Positions 42,395-50,560 of a stretch of DNA of 64,000 nt are shown here, in pieces (positions within the stretch are counted from its first letter, which is position 1; each line of letters begins with the position of its first letter). A model generated the notes under the pieces. It saw nothing but the letters and a program-made list of their open reading frames with translations, made no database searches and was not told where the DNA came from. Location of the stretch: the NCBI GenBank assembly GCA_039960995.1, contig JBDVKF010000006.1:292150-356149 (forward strand), written 5' to 3'. The DNA is from JABSSA01 sp039960995. Its GTDB lineage: Bacteria > Pseudomonadota > Alphaproteobacteria > Rhodobacterales > Rhodobacteraceae. The position numbers and the translations under genes are program-made.

Positions 42395-43330
42395 ATGTTT
42401 GACAGCGAAAAAATAAATACAAAGACGCCTCAGCACCCGCTTTTGTACGAAATGATGAGATCATTCGTTACATTGGCCAACAGCCTGAATCTGTCTCATG
42501 CGGTCGATGAATTGGGAAGCACGCGACAAACAGTGCGCCGGCATATCGGTCAATTAGAAGAATCAATGGGTGTCCCGCTATTCTCGGTGCAGGATCGCAG
42601 GTACGAACTTACGACTGAAGGTGAGGCGGCATTACCCGAAGCAAAACTTTTGTTGGCGCGCGGTAAAGCATGGCTGAATCGTGAGATCACGATGGCAGAC
42701 GGGTTGCAGCATCTTACGGCGCAGAAAGAGGACTGGGTCTTTTTTCAACAAGAGCAACCGCTCAGTGAAATTTGGATCAATGATGACAACGAGCTCATTC
42801 GCGAAGCTTTCCGTGCATGGGCAATGTCGGGTGGCGAAATCGAAAACAAGCTGATGACGCATGTCCGACCGTTTTTGATTGTGTTTCGCCATACGGCCGC
42901 AGGTTGGGTTTGTACGGAGTTCGGTGAGCAATCCTATTATGTTGCATGGTTTGGCAAGGATTTTGCGCGATCCAGTATCGGTAGACCGTTGAGACGGATG
43001 CCTGCAGGTGAGGAATTTGCGGTGATGCTGGACGAAGCCTTTCACAGGGTTGAGGCCACGCAATCCTCACGGCTGGACTATGTCTTTACATATATGCCCA
43101 AAACCGAAGGTGGGCCGGCGTATCCTGTCAAATATCAACGCCTTATGATGGGCGGGCGGTTTCCTGACGGATCCGCCGCAGTTCTGTCGATGATAACACC
43201 AAAATCTGATCTGAAAATTTTTGGTTTGGATGACGAAAACTTGATGGAAGAAATTATGAAAACTCAGCCAAAACTGAAGGCTGTGGAGCTTAAACTTGAG
43301 GAGATTTCGAACGCAGTAAACGAAGGGTGA
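42395..43330 (+). CDS. LysR-type HTH protein with an atypical C-terminal domain
   Basis: 311 residues. Residues 15-85 form a LysR-type winged helix (FVTLANSLNLSHAVDELGSTRQTVRRHIGQLEESMGVPLF, TTEGEAALPEA). The remaining 220 residues do not look like the usual LysR periplasmic-binding-type domain: AQKEDWVFFQQEQPLSEIWINDDN and LIVFRHTAAGWVCTEFGEQSYYVAWFGKDFA suggest a PAS-like sensor fold. Possibly a hybrid regulator. ATG 42395. No strong ribosome site. Confidence 0.75.
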   Translation: MFDSEKINTKTPQHPLLYEMMRSFVTLANSLNLSHAVDELGSTRQTVRRHIGQLEESMGVPLFSVQDRRYELTTEGEAALPEAKLLLARGKAWLNREITMADGLQHLTAQKEDWVFFQQEQPLSEIWINDDNELIREAFRAWAMSGGEIENKLMTHVRPFLIVFRHTAAGWVCTEFGEQSYYVAWFGKDFARSSIGRPLRRMPAGEEFAVMLDEAFHRVEATQSSRLDYVFTYMPKTEGGPAYPVKYQRLMMGGRFPDGSAAVLSMITPKSDLKIFGLDDENLMEEIMKTQPKLKAVELKLEEISNAVNEG

Positions 43331-43430
43331 CGGGTAAACGGCCAAGACGTATTGTGTGCTTTATGCAAAATTCGAGCATTCAGGGATTTTTTAGCTTACC
43401 CTAGTGGTTAACGTCACTTAGGAGAGCTGA

Positions 43431-44153
43431 ATGTCATTCCAATTTGCTAACGATGCTGCGGCATTTATCGCGACAAGCCGAAGCATCTTGCGAGAGCACG
43501 GGCTCGAGGTTCGTATTGGCTCCGATTTCCAAGAATATAAGGAAATTATTGCCGAACACAGACCGATGCAAGTCTTGGGATATCCCTTCGATCCGGCCCA
43601 CCAAACGTTGACAGAAAACAAGGCGTTTTGGTTAACGGGCTGGAATGATGATGGGCAACTGATTCACACGCAGGCGGCGAAAGCTGTTGACCTGCATGGT
43701 CGTCCTTTGAGCGGATTCTTGCTCAAAAATTTTCGGATGTTTCCGCCGCCTTTTAAAGACATCGACTTCAAGCGTTCGCGGTTTCGTGCAACCCCTGGTT
43801 CTCACATGATTGAAGGTCATGTTGTGTATCACGGAGAGGTCTGGATGGCGCCTGAGCAAGGGACGTACCGCGGCAGCGGCCTGTCCACCGTATTGGCGAG
43901 AACTGGCCTATTGGAAGTTATACGTCGATGGGACCCGGACTGGATTTATGGATTTATGCTGCGTGCGGTTGCGTTCAAAGGTTTTGCGGAACGCATGGGG
44001 TACATGCACAATGAACCAGGTGCGTTGCTTTGGTATAGAGAAGGAAAAGACGATCCAGCTGAGGCGTTTTTGACTTACCTCAGCCGGACCGACGCTGCAT
44101 ATATGCTGGATATGCCGGTCGCGGACCTCGTTCAACAGGCCGTCCCGGCATAA
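43431..44153 (+). CDS. GNAT-fold-like protein, 240 aa
   Basis: Opens MSFQFANDAAAFIATSRSILREHGLEV; the middle (AFWLTGWNDDGQLIHTQAAKAVDLHG, FKDIDFKRSRFRATPGSHMIEGHVVYHGEVW) looks beta-rich; and YRGSGLSTVLARTGLLEVIRRWDPDW then FAERMGYMHNEPGALLWYREG resemble an acetyl-CoA loop and last strands of a GNAT. AGGAG upstream (AGGAGAGCTGA). Follows the LysR-like regulator by 100 bases, so could be its target. I cannot name a family. Confidence 0.65.
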   Translation: MSFQFANDAAAFIATSRSILREHGLEVRIGSDFQEYKEIIAEHRPMQVLGYPFDPAHQTLTENKAFWLTGWNDDGQLIHTQAAKAVDLHGRPLSGFLLKNFRMFPPPFKDIDFKRSRFRATPGSHMIEGHVVYHGEVWMAPEQGTYRGSGLSTVLARTGLLEVIRRWDPDWIYGFMLRAVAFKGFAERMGYMHNEPGALLWYREGKDDPAEAFLTYLSRTDAAYMLDMPVADLVQQAVPA

Positions 44154-44162
44154 AAGCGATAT

Positions 44163-45761
44163 CTAACCGATAGCTGCGGCCCGCACGTCTTCATCGATGT
44201 GCGGCAGATATTGTTCGAAGTTGTTCGAGAACATATCGACCAGATTGGCCGCTTGTCTGTCATACGCGGCGCCATCATCCCAGGTGCGACGCGGATCCAA
44301 AAGGATATCAGGAACACCTGGAACGCTGACTGGAACGTCAAATCCAAAGTTTTCGTCTTTGCGGAATTGGCCGCTGATCAACGTTCCATCCAGTGCCGCT
44401 GACAAAAGCGTACGGGTAGCATGGATCGGCATACGCGACCCTGTTCCATAAGCGCCGCCAGTCCATCCGGTGTTGACCAGCCAACAGCTTGCACCATGCT
44501 GTGCGATTTTTTCACGAAGTAGGTTGCCGTATACCTCAGGACGGCGCGGCATGAACGGAGCACCAAAGCATGTTGAAAAGGTGGGTTCCGGTTCTGTCAC
44601 TCCGCGTTCCGTACCTGCAACTTTTGACGTAAAGCCTGACAGGAAATGGTACATAGCCTGTGCTGGCGTTAGGCGCGCGATCGGGGGCAACACGCCAAAT
44701 GCATCGCATGTCAACATGATGATGTTCTTGGGGTGCCCGCCAAGCGCAGACGTGGATGCATTAGAAATGTAATGCAAAGGGTAAGCGCAACGCATATTTG
44801 CGGTCAGGCTATCGTTTTTGAAATCCAGTTCTTTTGTGTCCTTATCGAACACCATGTTTTCGATGACCGTGCCAAATTTGGACGTCGTAGCAAAGATTTC
44901 TGGTTCAGCTTCTTCACTGAGGTTGATGGTCTTGGCGTAACACCCGCCTTCAAAGTTAAACGTTCCGCGTTTTGACCACCCATGTTCGTCATCGCCGATT
45001 AGCACCCGAGACGGATCAGCCGATAACGTGGTTTTTCCCGTCCCAGACAGGCCAAAGAAAATTGCGGTGTCCACTGGGTTGCCCGGTGCATGGTTTGCCG
45101 AACAGTGCATCGGCATCACGCCTTTTTCTGGAAGCAGGTAGTTCAAGAGAGAGAAGACCGATTTTTTGTTTTCCCCGGCGTATTCTGTTCCGCCGATCAA
45201 GATGATCTTGCGATCAAAATTCATCGCTATCACGGTTCCCGAACGACAGTTGTGGCGTTCTGGATCCGCTTGGAAGGCGGGGCAATTGATTACGGTGAAG
45301 TCCGCTGTGAAATCATCAAGGTCTTCGCGTTCAGGGCGACGCAACATGTGACGAATGAACAAACCGTGCCACGCCATTTCGGTGACCATTCGGACGTTGA
45401 TTGCGTGTGTTGGATCCGCTCCGGCAACAAGGTCCTGAACAAAATAGTCCCGTCCTTTCATGTGATCCAACATGTCAGCATAAAGCAGGTCAAAACCTTC
45501 GGGCGACATGGCTGCGTTATTGTCCCACCAGATTTTGTCCGCGACACTGTCAGTTTTCACGACATGTTTGTCTTTGGGCGACCGCCCAGTGAATGTCCCG
45601 GTTGTAACTAAGAAAGTACCACCTTGACCCAATTGGCCTTCATTCCGCGAAAGAGCCTCTTGGATTAAGTCTGGCTCGATCAAGTTATAATAGACGCTAC
45701 CCAGTCCTTTGATCCCTTGATCTTCAAGCTGGAAATTCGGGTTTACACGCCCTTGCGTCAT
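44163..45761 (-). CDS. pckA: Phosphoenolpyruvate carboxykinase (ATP)
   Basis: First committed step of gluconeogenesis: oxaloacetate + ATP to PEP, CO2 and ADP. 532 residues, standard length. P-loop GLSGTGKTTLS (237-247), FTGRSPKDKHVV near the N-terminus, GDDEHGWSKRG with the metal-binding region, and GWTGGAYGTGSRM in the C-terminal mobile part. Divergent from chvI across a 338-base gap, the usual alphaproteobacterial arrangement. Confidence 0.97.
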   Translation of the reverse strand: MTQGRVNPNFQLEDQGIKGLGSVYYNLIEPDLIQEALSRNEGQLGQGGTFLVTTGTFTGRSPKDKHVVKTDSVADKIWWDNNAAMSPEGFDLLYADMLDHMKGRDYFVQDLVAGADPTHAINVRMVTEMAWHGLFIRHMLRRPEREDLDDFTADFTVINCPAFQADPERHNCRSGTVIAMNFDRKIILIGGTEYAGENKKSVFSLLNYLLPEKGVMPMHCSANHAPGNPVDTAIFFGLSGTGKTTLSADPSRVLIGDDEHGWSKRGTFNFEGGCYAKTINLSEEAEPEIFATTSKFGTVIENMVFDKDTKELDFKNDSLTANMRCAYPLHYISNASTSALGGHPKNIIMLTCDAFGVLPPIARLTPAQAMYHFLSGFTSKVAGTERGVTEPEPTFSTCFGAPFMPRRPEVYGNLLREKIAQHGASCWLVNTGWTGGAYGTGSRMPIHATRTLLSAALDGTLISGQFRKDENFGFDVPVSVPGVPDILLDPRRTWDDGAAYDRQAANLVDMFSNNFEQYLPHIDEDVRAAAIG

Positions 45762-45872
45762 TTCGCTTCTCCTAAATAATCGCGAAGATTATGTCGTTCT
45801 GGGTGTCAAAACGACGTCTCAGAAAAAGGCATAACACGCTGATTTGTCTGCTGAACAGCTGCCTAGAGACGC

Positions 45873-45904
45873 GTTAGCGCCACCATCTTCGAGTTAGCGC
45901 AACC
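45873..45904. promoter_or_regulatory. Paired GTTAGCGC boxes upstream of pckA
   Basis: GTTAGCGCCACC (45873-45884) and GTTAGCGCAACC (45893-45904), 20 bases apart (about two helical turns), 112 and 132 bases before pckA. The half-site GGTTGCGCTAAC form resembles LacI-family operators. Could mediate sugar-responsive control of gluconeogenesis. The rest of the 45762-46099 gap shows nothing definite. Confidence 0.5.
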
Positions 45905-46099
45905 ACGGCGAACAATGACCCACGAGATAGCCGTTAACCGTCTTTCGGCGGACAAAAGTGCGGCAATTTAGCAATCATTAAGGCGCTTGTAGGGGAATTC
46001 CGGTGCATAGATGATCACGAAACGCACAACTTTGTTGATTCGTTCTGCCAAAAGCCGGATGGTAGTCTAAAAATTCGAGCATCGAAAAGGATACAAGCA

Positions 46100-46801
46100 A
46101 TGTCTAGGATTGCGTTGGTAGATGACGACCGGAATATTCTGACTTCAGTGTCAATGACACTTGAGGCCGAGGGTTTCGAAGTCGAGACATACAACGATGG
46201 GCAAGCCGCGCTTGATGCGTTTAATAAGAGGCTGCCGGATATGGCTGTTCTGGATATTAAAATGCCGCGCATGGACGGAATGGATCTATTGCAGCGGTTG
46301 CGCCAAAAATCGGCAATGCCAGTTATTTTTCTCACGTCGAAAGATGACGAAATCGACGAAGTGCTCGGTTTGCGGATGGGTGCGGACGATTATGTAAAGA
46401 AGCCGTTTTCGCAACGTCTTTTGGTGGAACGCATTCGTGCACTGTTGCGCCGCCAAGATGCGATCACCGGAGAAGATGTTCCTGAAACGGAAGAAACCAA
46501 AGTAATGGTTCGTGGTGAGCTGCGGATGGACCCGCTGCGTCACGCCGTTAGTTGGAAAAGTTTGGATGTGTCGTTGACCGTGACTGAATTCTTGCTGCTG
46601 CAAGCGCTGGCTCAACGTCCGGGTTTTGTTAAATCGCGAGACCAGTTGATGGATGTCGCCTATGACGACCAAGTTTACGTCGACGATCGGACAATCGACA
46701 GCCACATCAAGCGACTTCGCAAGAAAATGCGCAGCGTTGATGATGAATTTTCCGCAATTGAGACGTTGTATGGGATTGGCTATCGCTACAACGAAGAATA
46801 A
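46100..46801 (+). CDS. chvI: Response regulator ChvI
   Basis: 233-residue OmpR-type response regulator. Receiver domain 1-120 with acidic pocket DDD at 8-10, phosphoacceptor Asp52 in AVLDIKMPRMDG, Lys in VKKPFSQRLLVERI; C-terminal winged helix (LTVTEFLLLQALAQRPGFVKSRDQLMDVAY, DDRTIDSHIKRLRKK). ChvG-ChvI governs envelope/acid responses in alphaproteobacteria. Faces pckA divergently and precedes its kinase by 33 bases. Confidence 0.96.
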   Translation: MSRIALVDDDRNILTSVSMTLEAEGFEVETYNDGQAALDAFNKRLPDMAVLDIKMPRMDGMDLLQRLRQKSAMPVIFLTSKDDEIDEVLGLRMGADDYVKKPFSQRLLVERIRALLRRQDAITGEDVPETEETKVMVRGELRMDPLRHAVSWKSLDVSLTVTEFLLLQALAQRPGFVKSRDQLMDVAYDDQVYVDDRTIDSHIKRLRKKMRSVDDEFSAIETLYGIGYRYNEE

Positions 46802-46834
46802 CGACGCGTTGTGAATTGATATAAGGTAGTTCGT

Positions 46835-48532
46835 TTGCGGGATACGTCCGCACAAACGCCACGTGAAGGTGGCGTGGTCCTCGGAGAGGACTGGGTTACG
46901 CCTGAGGCGGCAGCCACTGCAGAGCTGCGCGATAGCCGGGCGAAACGTGGACTGTTTTCGCTTCGAGCATCGCCGCTTGCGAGAAAGATCATCACATTCA
47001 ACCTGCTTGCCCTAAATGTCATGGCCGCGGGTATCCTGTACCTTAATGCAACCCGAGACGGTCTGGCGTTGCAACGTATTAATGCGCTTGTGAGCGAAGC
47101 AGAACTTATTGCCGATGTTTTTGAGGCAAGCATGTCTGAGACAATTCCGGTCAATATTTCAACGGGTCAGGGCATAGATGTATTGGCAACGTTGGAAAGC
47201 ATAGATTTGCGCAACGGGATCGAAGTGTTTGTCTTTGATTTGAGTGGGAATTTGGTCGGTCGTGCCATTGATGAAATGGATAGCGGCGTCCATCGTGAAA
47301 TTTCACAGGATCGCGCTATATTCACAGATTCTTTGGCTTGGATGTGGGAACGGGTTTCGTCGCCCTTTTCAAGCAGCGATGAAGATGCATCACAATCGGT
47401 AGAAGATCAGCTGCGCGCCCGCGTTGATTTGGCGATTCAGGACGGTACTCGTCTTGGGGATGGATTGGATATAGCTGGCGGAACATTGTTTAATGTTGTG
47501 ACGCCGGTGTTGCAGGGGCAACGCCCCATCGCAGTCGTCGCGATCACGAGTGCATCCGGGGAAATTGATGGGCTTGTTCGCGCGGGTCGGGAACGCGTTT
47601 TGCAAATGTTTGTCATCGCAACGTTGGTTTCCGTCGGGCTTAGTCTGGTATTGGCCTCAACGATCGCCAATCCGCTGGCCGATCTGGCCCAAGCAGCCGA
47701 ACTTGGACGCGATAAGAATTCACGCAAGGTCAATCCCGGACGAATCCGGATTCCAGATTTGACCGCACGCCCCGACGAGATTGGTTGGTTGTCCGGCGCA
47801 CTTAGGGGCATGGTGTCCGCGCTTTATAATCGGATCGACAGCAACGAACAGTTTGCTGCTGATGTTGCCCATGAAATTAAGAACCCATTGGCCTCGCTGC
47901 GGTCAGCTGTCGGCACGCTGCGCATGGTCAAAAAGGATGAACAACGCGCGAAATTGTTGGACGTGATTGAACATGATGTGCGTCGGTTGGACCGGCTGGT
48001 AAGTGATATTTCCAATGCCTCTCGTCTTGATAGTGAACTGGTGAAAGAAGAAGAAGAACCGTTCGACTTGCTCAAGATGGTTGATACCCTCAGCCAATAT
48101 TTGGGCGAAGATGCCCGCGCTCGTGGGATTGATTTCATTACTGATATGCCGAAGTCGCCGATAACCGTGCATGGGTTAGAAGCGCGATTGGCGCAGGTGT
48201 TTGTCAATCTGATTACCACTGCGACCTCTTTTTGTGAGGATGGTGATGCCATTCGGGTCTGGATCCGAAAGCGTCAAAACCGTGTTCTGGTTGTTGTCGA
48301 AGACACCGGGCCCGGAATTCCGGATCAAGCTTTGGCGAAGATTTTCAAACGGTTTTATAGTCAAAGACCGGAAGAGCATTTTGGCAATAACTCCGGTCTT
48401 GGCCTGGCGATCTCCAAACAAATCGTTGAGGCGCATGGCGGTGTGATCTGGGCCGAAAACATCCGTCCAACTGACGCGGATATTACGTCTGAACCTTTGG
48501 GCGCGCGCTTTGTCGTGGGTCTACCGGTTTAA
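46835..48532 (+). CDS. chvG: Sensor histidine kinase ChvG
   Basis: 565 residues if started at TTG 46835 (AAGG upstream); the N-terminus is uncertain. Two membrane helices, about 51-71 (IITFNLLALNVMAAGILYL) and 250-270, enclose a periplasmic sensor; HAMP, then the H box FAADVAHEIKNPLASLRS, N box QVFVNLITTATSF (degenerate Asn) and G boxes VVEDTGPGIP and GLGLAISKQIVEAHGG. Phosphorylates ChvI. Confidence 0.95.
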   Translation: MRDTSAQTPREGGVVLGEDWVTPEAAATAELRDSRAKRGLFSLRASPLARKIITFNLLALNVMAAGILYLNATRDGLALQRINALVSEAELIADVFEASMSETIPVNISTGQGIDVLATLESIDLRNGIEVFVFDLSGNLVGRAIDEMDSGVHREISQDRAIFTDSLAWMWERVSSPFSSSDEDASQSVEDQLRARVDLAIQDGTRLGDGLDIAGGTLFNVVTPVLQGQRPIAVVAITSASGEIDGLVRAGRERVLQMFVIATLVSVGLSLVLASTIANPLADLAQAAELGRDKNSRKVNPGRIRIPDLTARPDEIGWLSGALRGMVSALYNRIDSNEQFAADVAHEIKNPLASLRSAVGTLRMVKKDEQRAKLLDVIEHDVRRLDRLVSDISNASRLDSELVKEEEEPFDLLKMVDTLSQYLGEDARARGIDFITDMPKSPITVHGLEARLAQVFVNLITTATSFCEDGDAIRVWIRKRQNRVLVVVEDTGPGIPDQALAKIFKRFYSQRPEEHFGNNSGLGLAISKQIVEAHGGVIWAENIRPTDADITSEPLGARFVVGLPV

Positions 48533-48538
48533 GCTGTC

Positions 48539-48955
48539 GTGATCGTCCACGCGACGGCTATCGTTCTTTCATATCGTGCGGCAATGATCGTGGGTCCGGC
48601 GGGGGCAGGGAAGTCTTCTCTGGCTTTAGAACTCATGTCTCGAGGGGCGCAATTGATCAGCGATGATCGTGTCGAACTGCGTTCTGACAATGATTGCCTT
48701 TGGGCTTGTGCCCCAGACCAAATTGCGGGAATGATCGAAGCGCGCGGGGTTGGTATTCTGACGGCAGACTTTGTGGCGCGTGCAGAGCTCAAGCTTGTGG
48801 TCGATTTGTCTGAAACTGAAACACTGCGTTTGCCTGAAAAGCACTATAAAGAACTTCTTGGTCATATGGTGCCATGTCTTCACAAATCTGAAACCACAGC
48901 TTTCCCTGCAGCGATTCTACAATATCTCAAGTCAGGACGTGCATGTGATCAATGA
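48539..48955 (+). CDS. hprK: HPr kinase/phosphorylase (truncated alphaproteobacterial form)
   Basis: 138 residues from GTG 48539, only the C-terminal catalytic domain of longer HprK proteins. Walker A GPAGAGKSS at 19-27, then SRGAQLISDDRVEL (the conserved acidic region) and GVGILTADFV (matching GIGIINV of HprK). Phosphorylates HPr on Ser46. Lies 6 bases after chvG, so envelope signalling and PTS regulation share a transcript. Confidence 0.92.
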   Translation: MIVHATAIVLSYRAAMIVGPAGAGKSSLALELMSRGAQLISDDRVELRSDNDCLWACAPDQIAGMIEARGVGILTADFVARAELKLVVDLSETETLRLPEKHYKELLGHMVPCLHKSETTAFPAAILQYLKSGRACDQ

Positions 48956-48971
48956 CCGATAAGGGTGCAAA

Positions 48972-49850
48972 ATGGACCGGCGCATAGTTTTAGTTACTGG
49001 GCCATCGGGAGCGGGGCGGTCCAGTGCGATCAGAGCGCTTGAAGACAGCGGCTATGAGGTCATCGATAATATGCCGTTGCGGTTGCTAGAGCCATTGCTT
49101 GAAACGCCTGCACCAGAAAGGCCACTGGCCTTGGGGATCGATCCGCGCACGCGTGATTTTTCGGTTCGAGCCGTTGAAGACGCGTTGAGCTTGATGGCGG
49201 CAAAATTCAATATTCAACCCGAATTGCTTTACCTGGATTGCGACACCCGAGTTTTATTGCAGCGGTTTTCCGAAACGCGACGAAGGCACCCACTGGCCGA
49301 AGAAGGGCAACTTGAGGCCGCAATCGCCCGTGAAATCGATTTGTTGGCCCCGTTACGAGAGCGGGCAGATTTGCGAATCGATACGTCTGGAACCAACATC
49401 CACGAATTGCGCGCGGAAATTGAAACGTATTTTGCGGCCAGCGACGCAGGCCTAATGGCCATTTCAATCCAAAGCTTTTCGTACAAGCGTGGCGTCCCCG
49501 GTGCAGTTGATATGGTTTTTGATTGCCGTTTCTTAAGAAATCCTTATTGGGAGCCGGAATTGCGTGGATTAAATGGAACCGACACACTAGTGCAGGAATT
49601 TATTGCTGAAGATTCGCGTTATGCTGAATTCGAAGAACGTGTCCGCTCGCTATGCTTGTTTTTGCTGCCCGCGCACAAGCATGAGGGGAAATCGCACCTT
49701 TCCATCGCGTTTGGTTGCACTGGCGGACAACATCGTTCTGTTGCACTTGCAGAAACTCTTGCCGCAGCCCTTGCGGATAAGGGCTGGCGGGTGTCAACTA
49801 GACACAGAGAAATGAACGCGCGGGTCGCGCACAGAAAGTCCAAAGAGTGA
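48972..49850 (+). CDS. rapZ: RNase adapter protein RapZ (YvcJ-like)
   Basis: 292 residues. N-terminal P-loop reads GPSGAGRSS (10-18), Arg16 in place of the usual Walker Lys; IDNMPLRLLEPL and DPRTRDFS follow. The C-terminal domain, AISIQSFSYKRGVPGAVDMVFDCRFLRNPYW and AFGCTGGQHRSVALAE, is the RNA/ligand-binding part. In E. coli RapZ directs GlmZ decay and senses glucosamine-6-P. Overlaps the EIIA start (GTGA). Nucleotide binding may be altered. Confidence 0.95.
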   Translation: MDRRIVLVTGPSGAGRSSAIRALEDSGYEVIDNMPLRLLEPLLETPAPERPLALGIDPRTRDFSVRAVEDALSLMAAKFNIQPELLYLDCDTRVLLQRFSETRRRHPLAEEGQLEAAIAREIDLLAPLRERADLRIDTSGTNIHELRAEIETYFAASDAGLMAISIQSFSYKRGVPGAVDMVFDCRFLRNPYWEPELRGLNGTDTLVQEFIAEDSRYAEFEERVRSLCLFLLPAHKHEGKSHLSIAFGCTGGQHRSVALAETLAAALADKGWRVSTRHREMNARVAHRKSKE

Positions 49851-50242
49851 TTGGAATAGTCATTGTAGCTCATGGCGGGCTAGCGAGTGAATATCTTGCT
49901 GCAATAGAACACGTCGTTGGCGTTCAATCAGGAGTGCGCGCCATTGCGATTGAGCCAGCACATGACCGTGACCTCAAACAGACCGAGATCTGCGAAGCAG
50001 CTGACGACGTTGATGAAGGCGGTGGCGTTGTCGTTGTCACTGACCTGTTTGGCGGGTCACCCTCAAACCTGTCATTAAGGGCGTGTAAGCCACAGAACCG
50101 GCGAATTCTGTACGGTGCGAACCTACCGATGTTGATTAAGCTTGCCAAAAGCCGTCATCTTGCTGTTCCAGAGGCTGTTCGCGCCTCTTTGGATGCGGGC
50201 AAGAAATACATAGACAGCCAAAACGTCGGAGACACGGTGTGA
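49847..50242 (+). CDS. PTS EIIA component, mannose/fructose (EIIA-Man) type
   Basis: 131 residues from GTG 49847. Phosphoacceptor His9 in IVIVAHGGLASEY and VVVVTDLFGGSPSNLSLRAC typical of the EIIA-Man fold. No EIIB/EIIC genes or permease nearby, so it acts in signalling rather than sugar import. Follows rapZ with a GTGA overlap; HPr gene 29 bases on. Confidence 0.93.
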   Translation: MIGIVIVAHGGLASEYLAAIEHVVGVQSGVRAIAIEPAHDRDLKQTEICEAADDVDEGGGVVVVTDLFGGSPSNLSLRACKPQNRRILYGANLPMLIKLAKSRHLAVPEAVRASLDAGKKYIDSQNVGDTV

Positions 50243-50271
50243 CGGAAGGCGTTTTGGGGTGAGACAAAAAA

Positions 50272-50541
50272 ATGGCAACACGTACGCTGAAGATTGTAAA
50301 TGAAAAGGGGCTACACGCGCGGGCCTCTGCAAAACTTGTGGAAGTTGTCGAACAGTTTGACGCGTCTTGTGACGTCACGAAAGATGAGCAGTTTGCCTCT
50401 GGTGACAGCATAATGGGCCTTTTAATGTTGGCAGCATCAAAAGGAACATTTATTAAAATTGAAACTACCGGATCTCAGGCGGATGTACTTGCTGACGCTT
50501 TGGAGGCTTTGGTGGCAAACAAATTCGGCGAAAAAGCCTGA
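50272..50541 (+). CDS. ptsH: Phosphocarrier protein HPr
   Basis: 89 residues. His15 (KGLHARASAKLVEV) is the PEP/EI phosphorylation site; Ser46 in SGDSIMGLLML is the HprK target, and both are intact. Carries phosphate to EIIA while the Ser-phosphorylated form blocks it, closing the loop with hprK. Enzyme I is not in this window. Confidence 0.95.
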   Translation: MATRTLKIVNEKGLHARASAKLVEVVEQFDASCDVTKDEQFASGDSIMGLLMLAASKGTFIKIETTGSQADVLADALEALVANKFGEKA

Positions 50542-50560
50542 CCCGAATGGGCGGCTGCAG

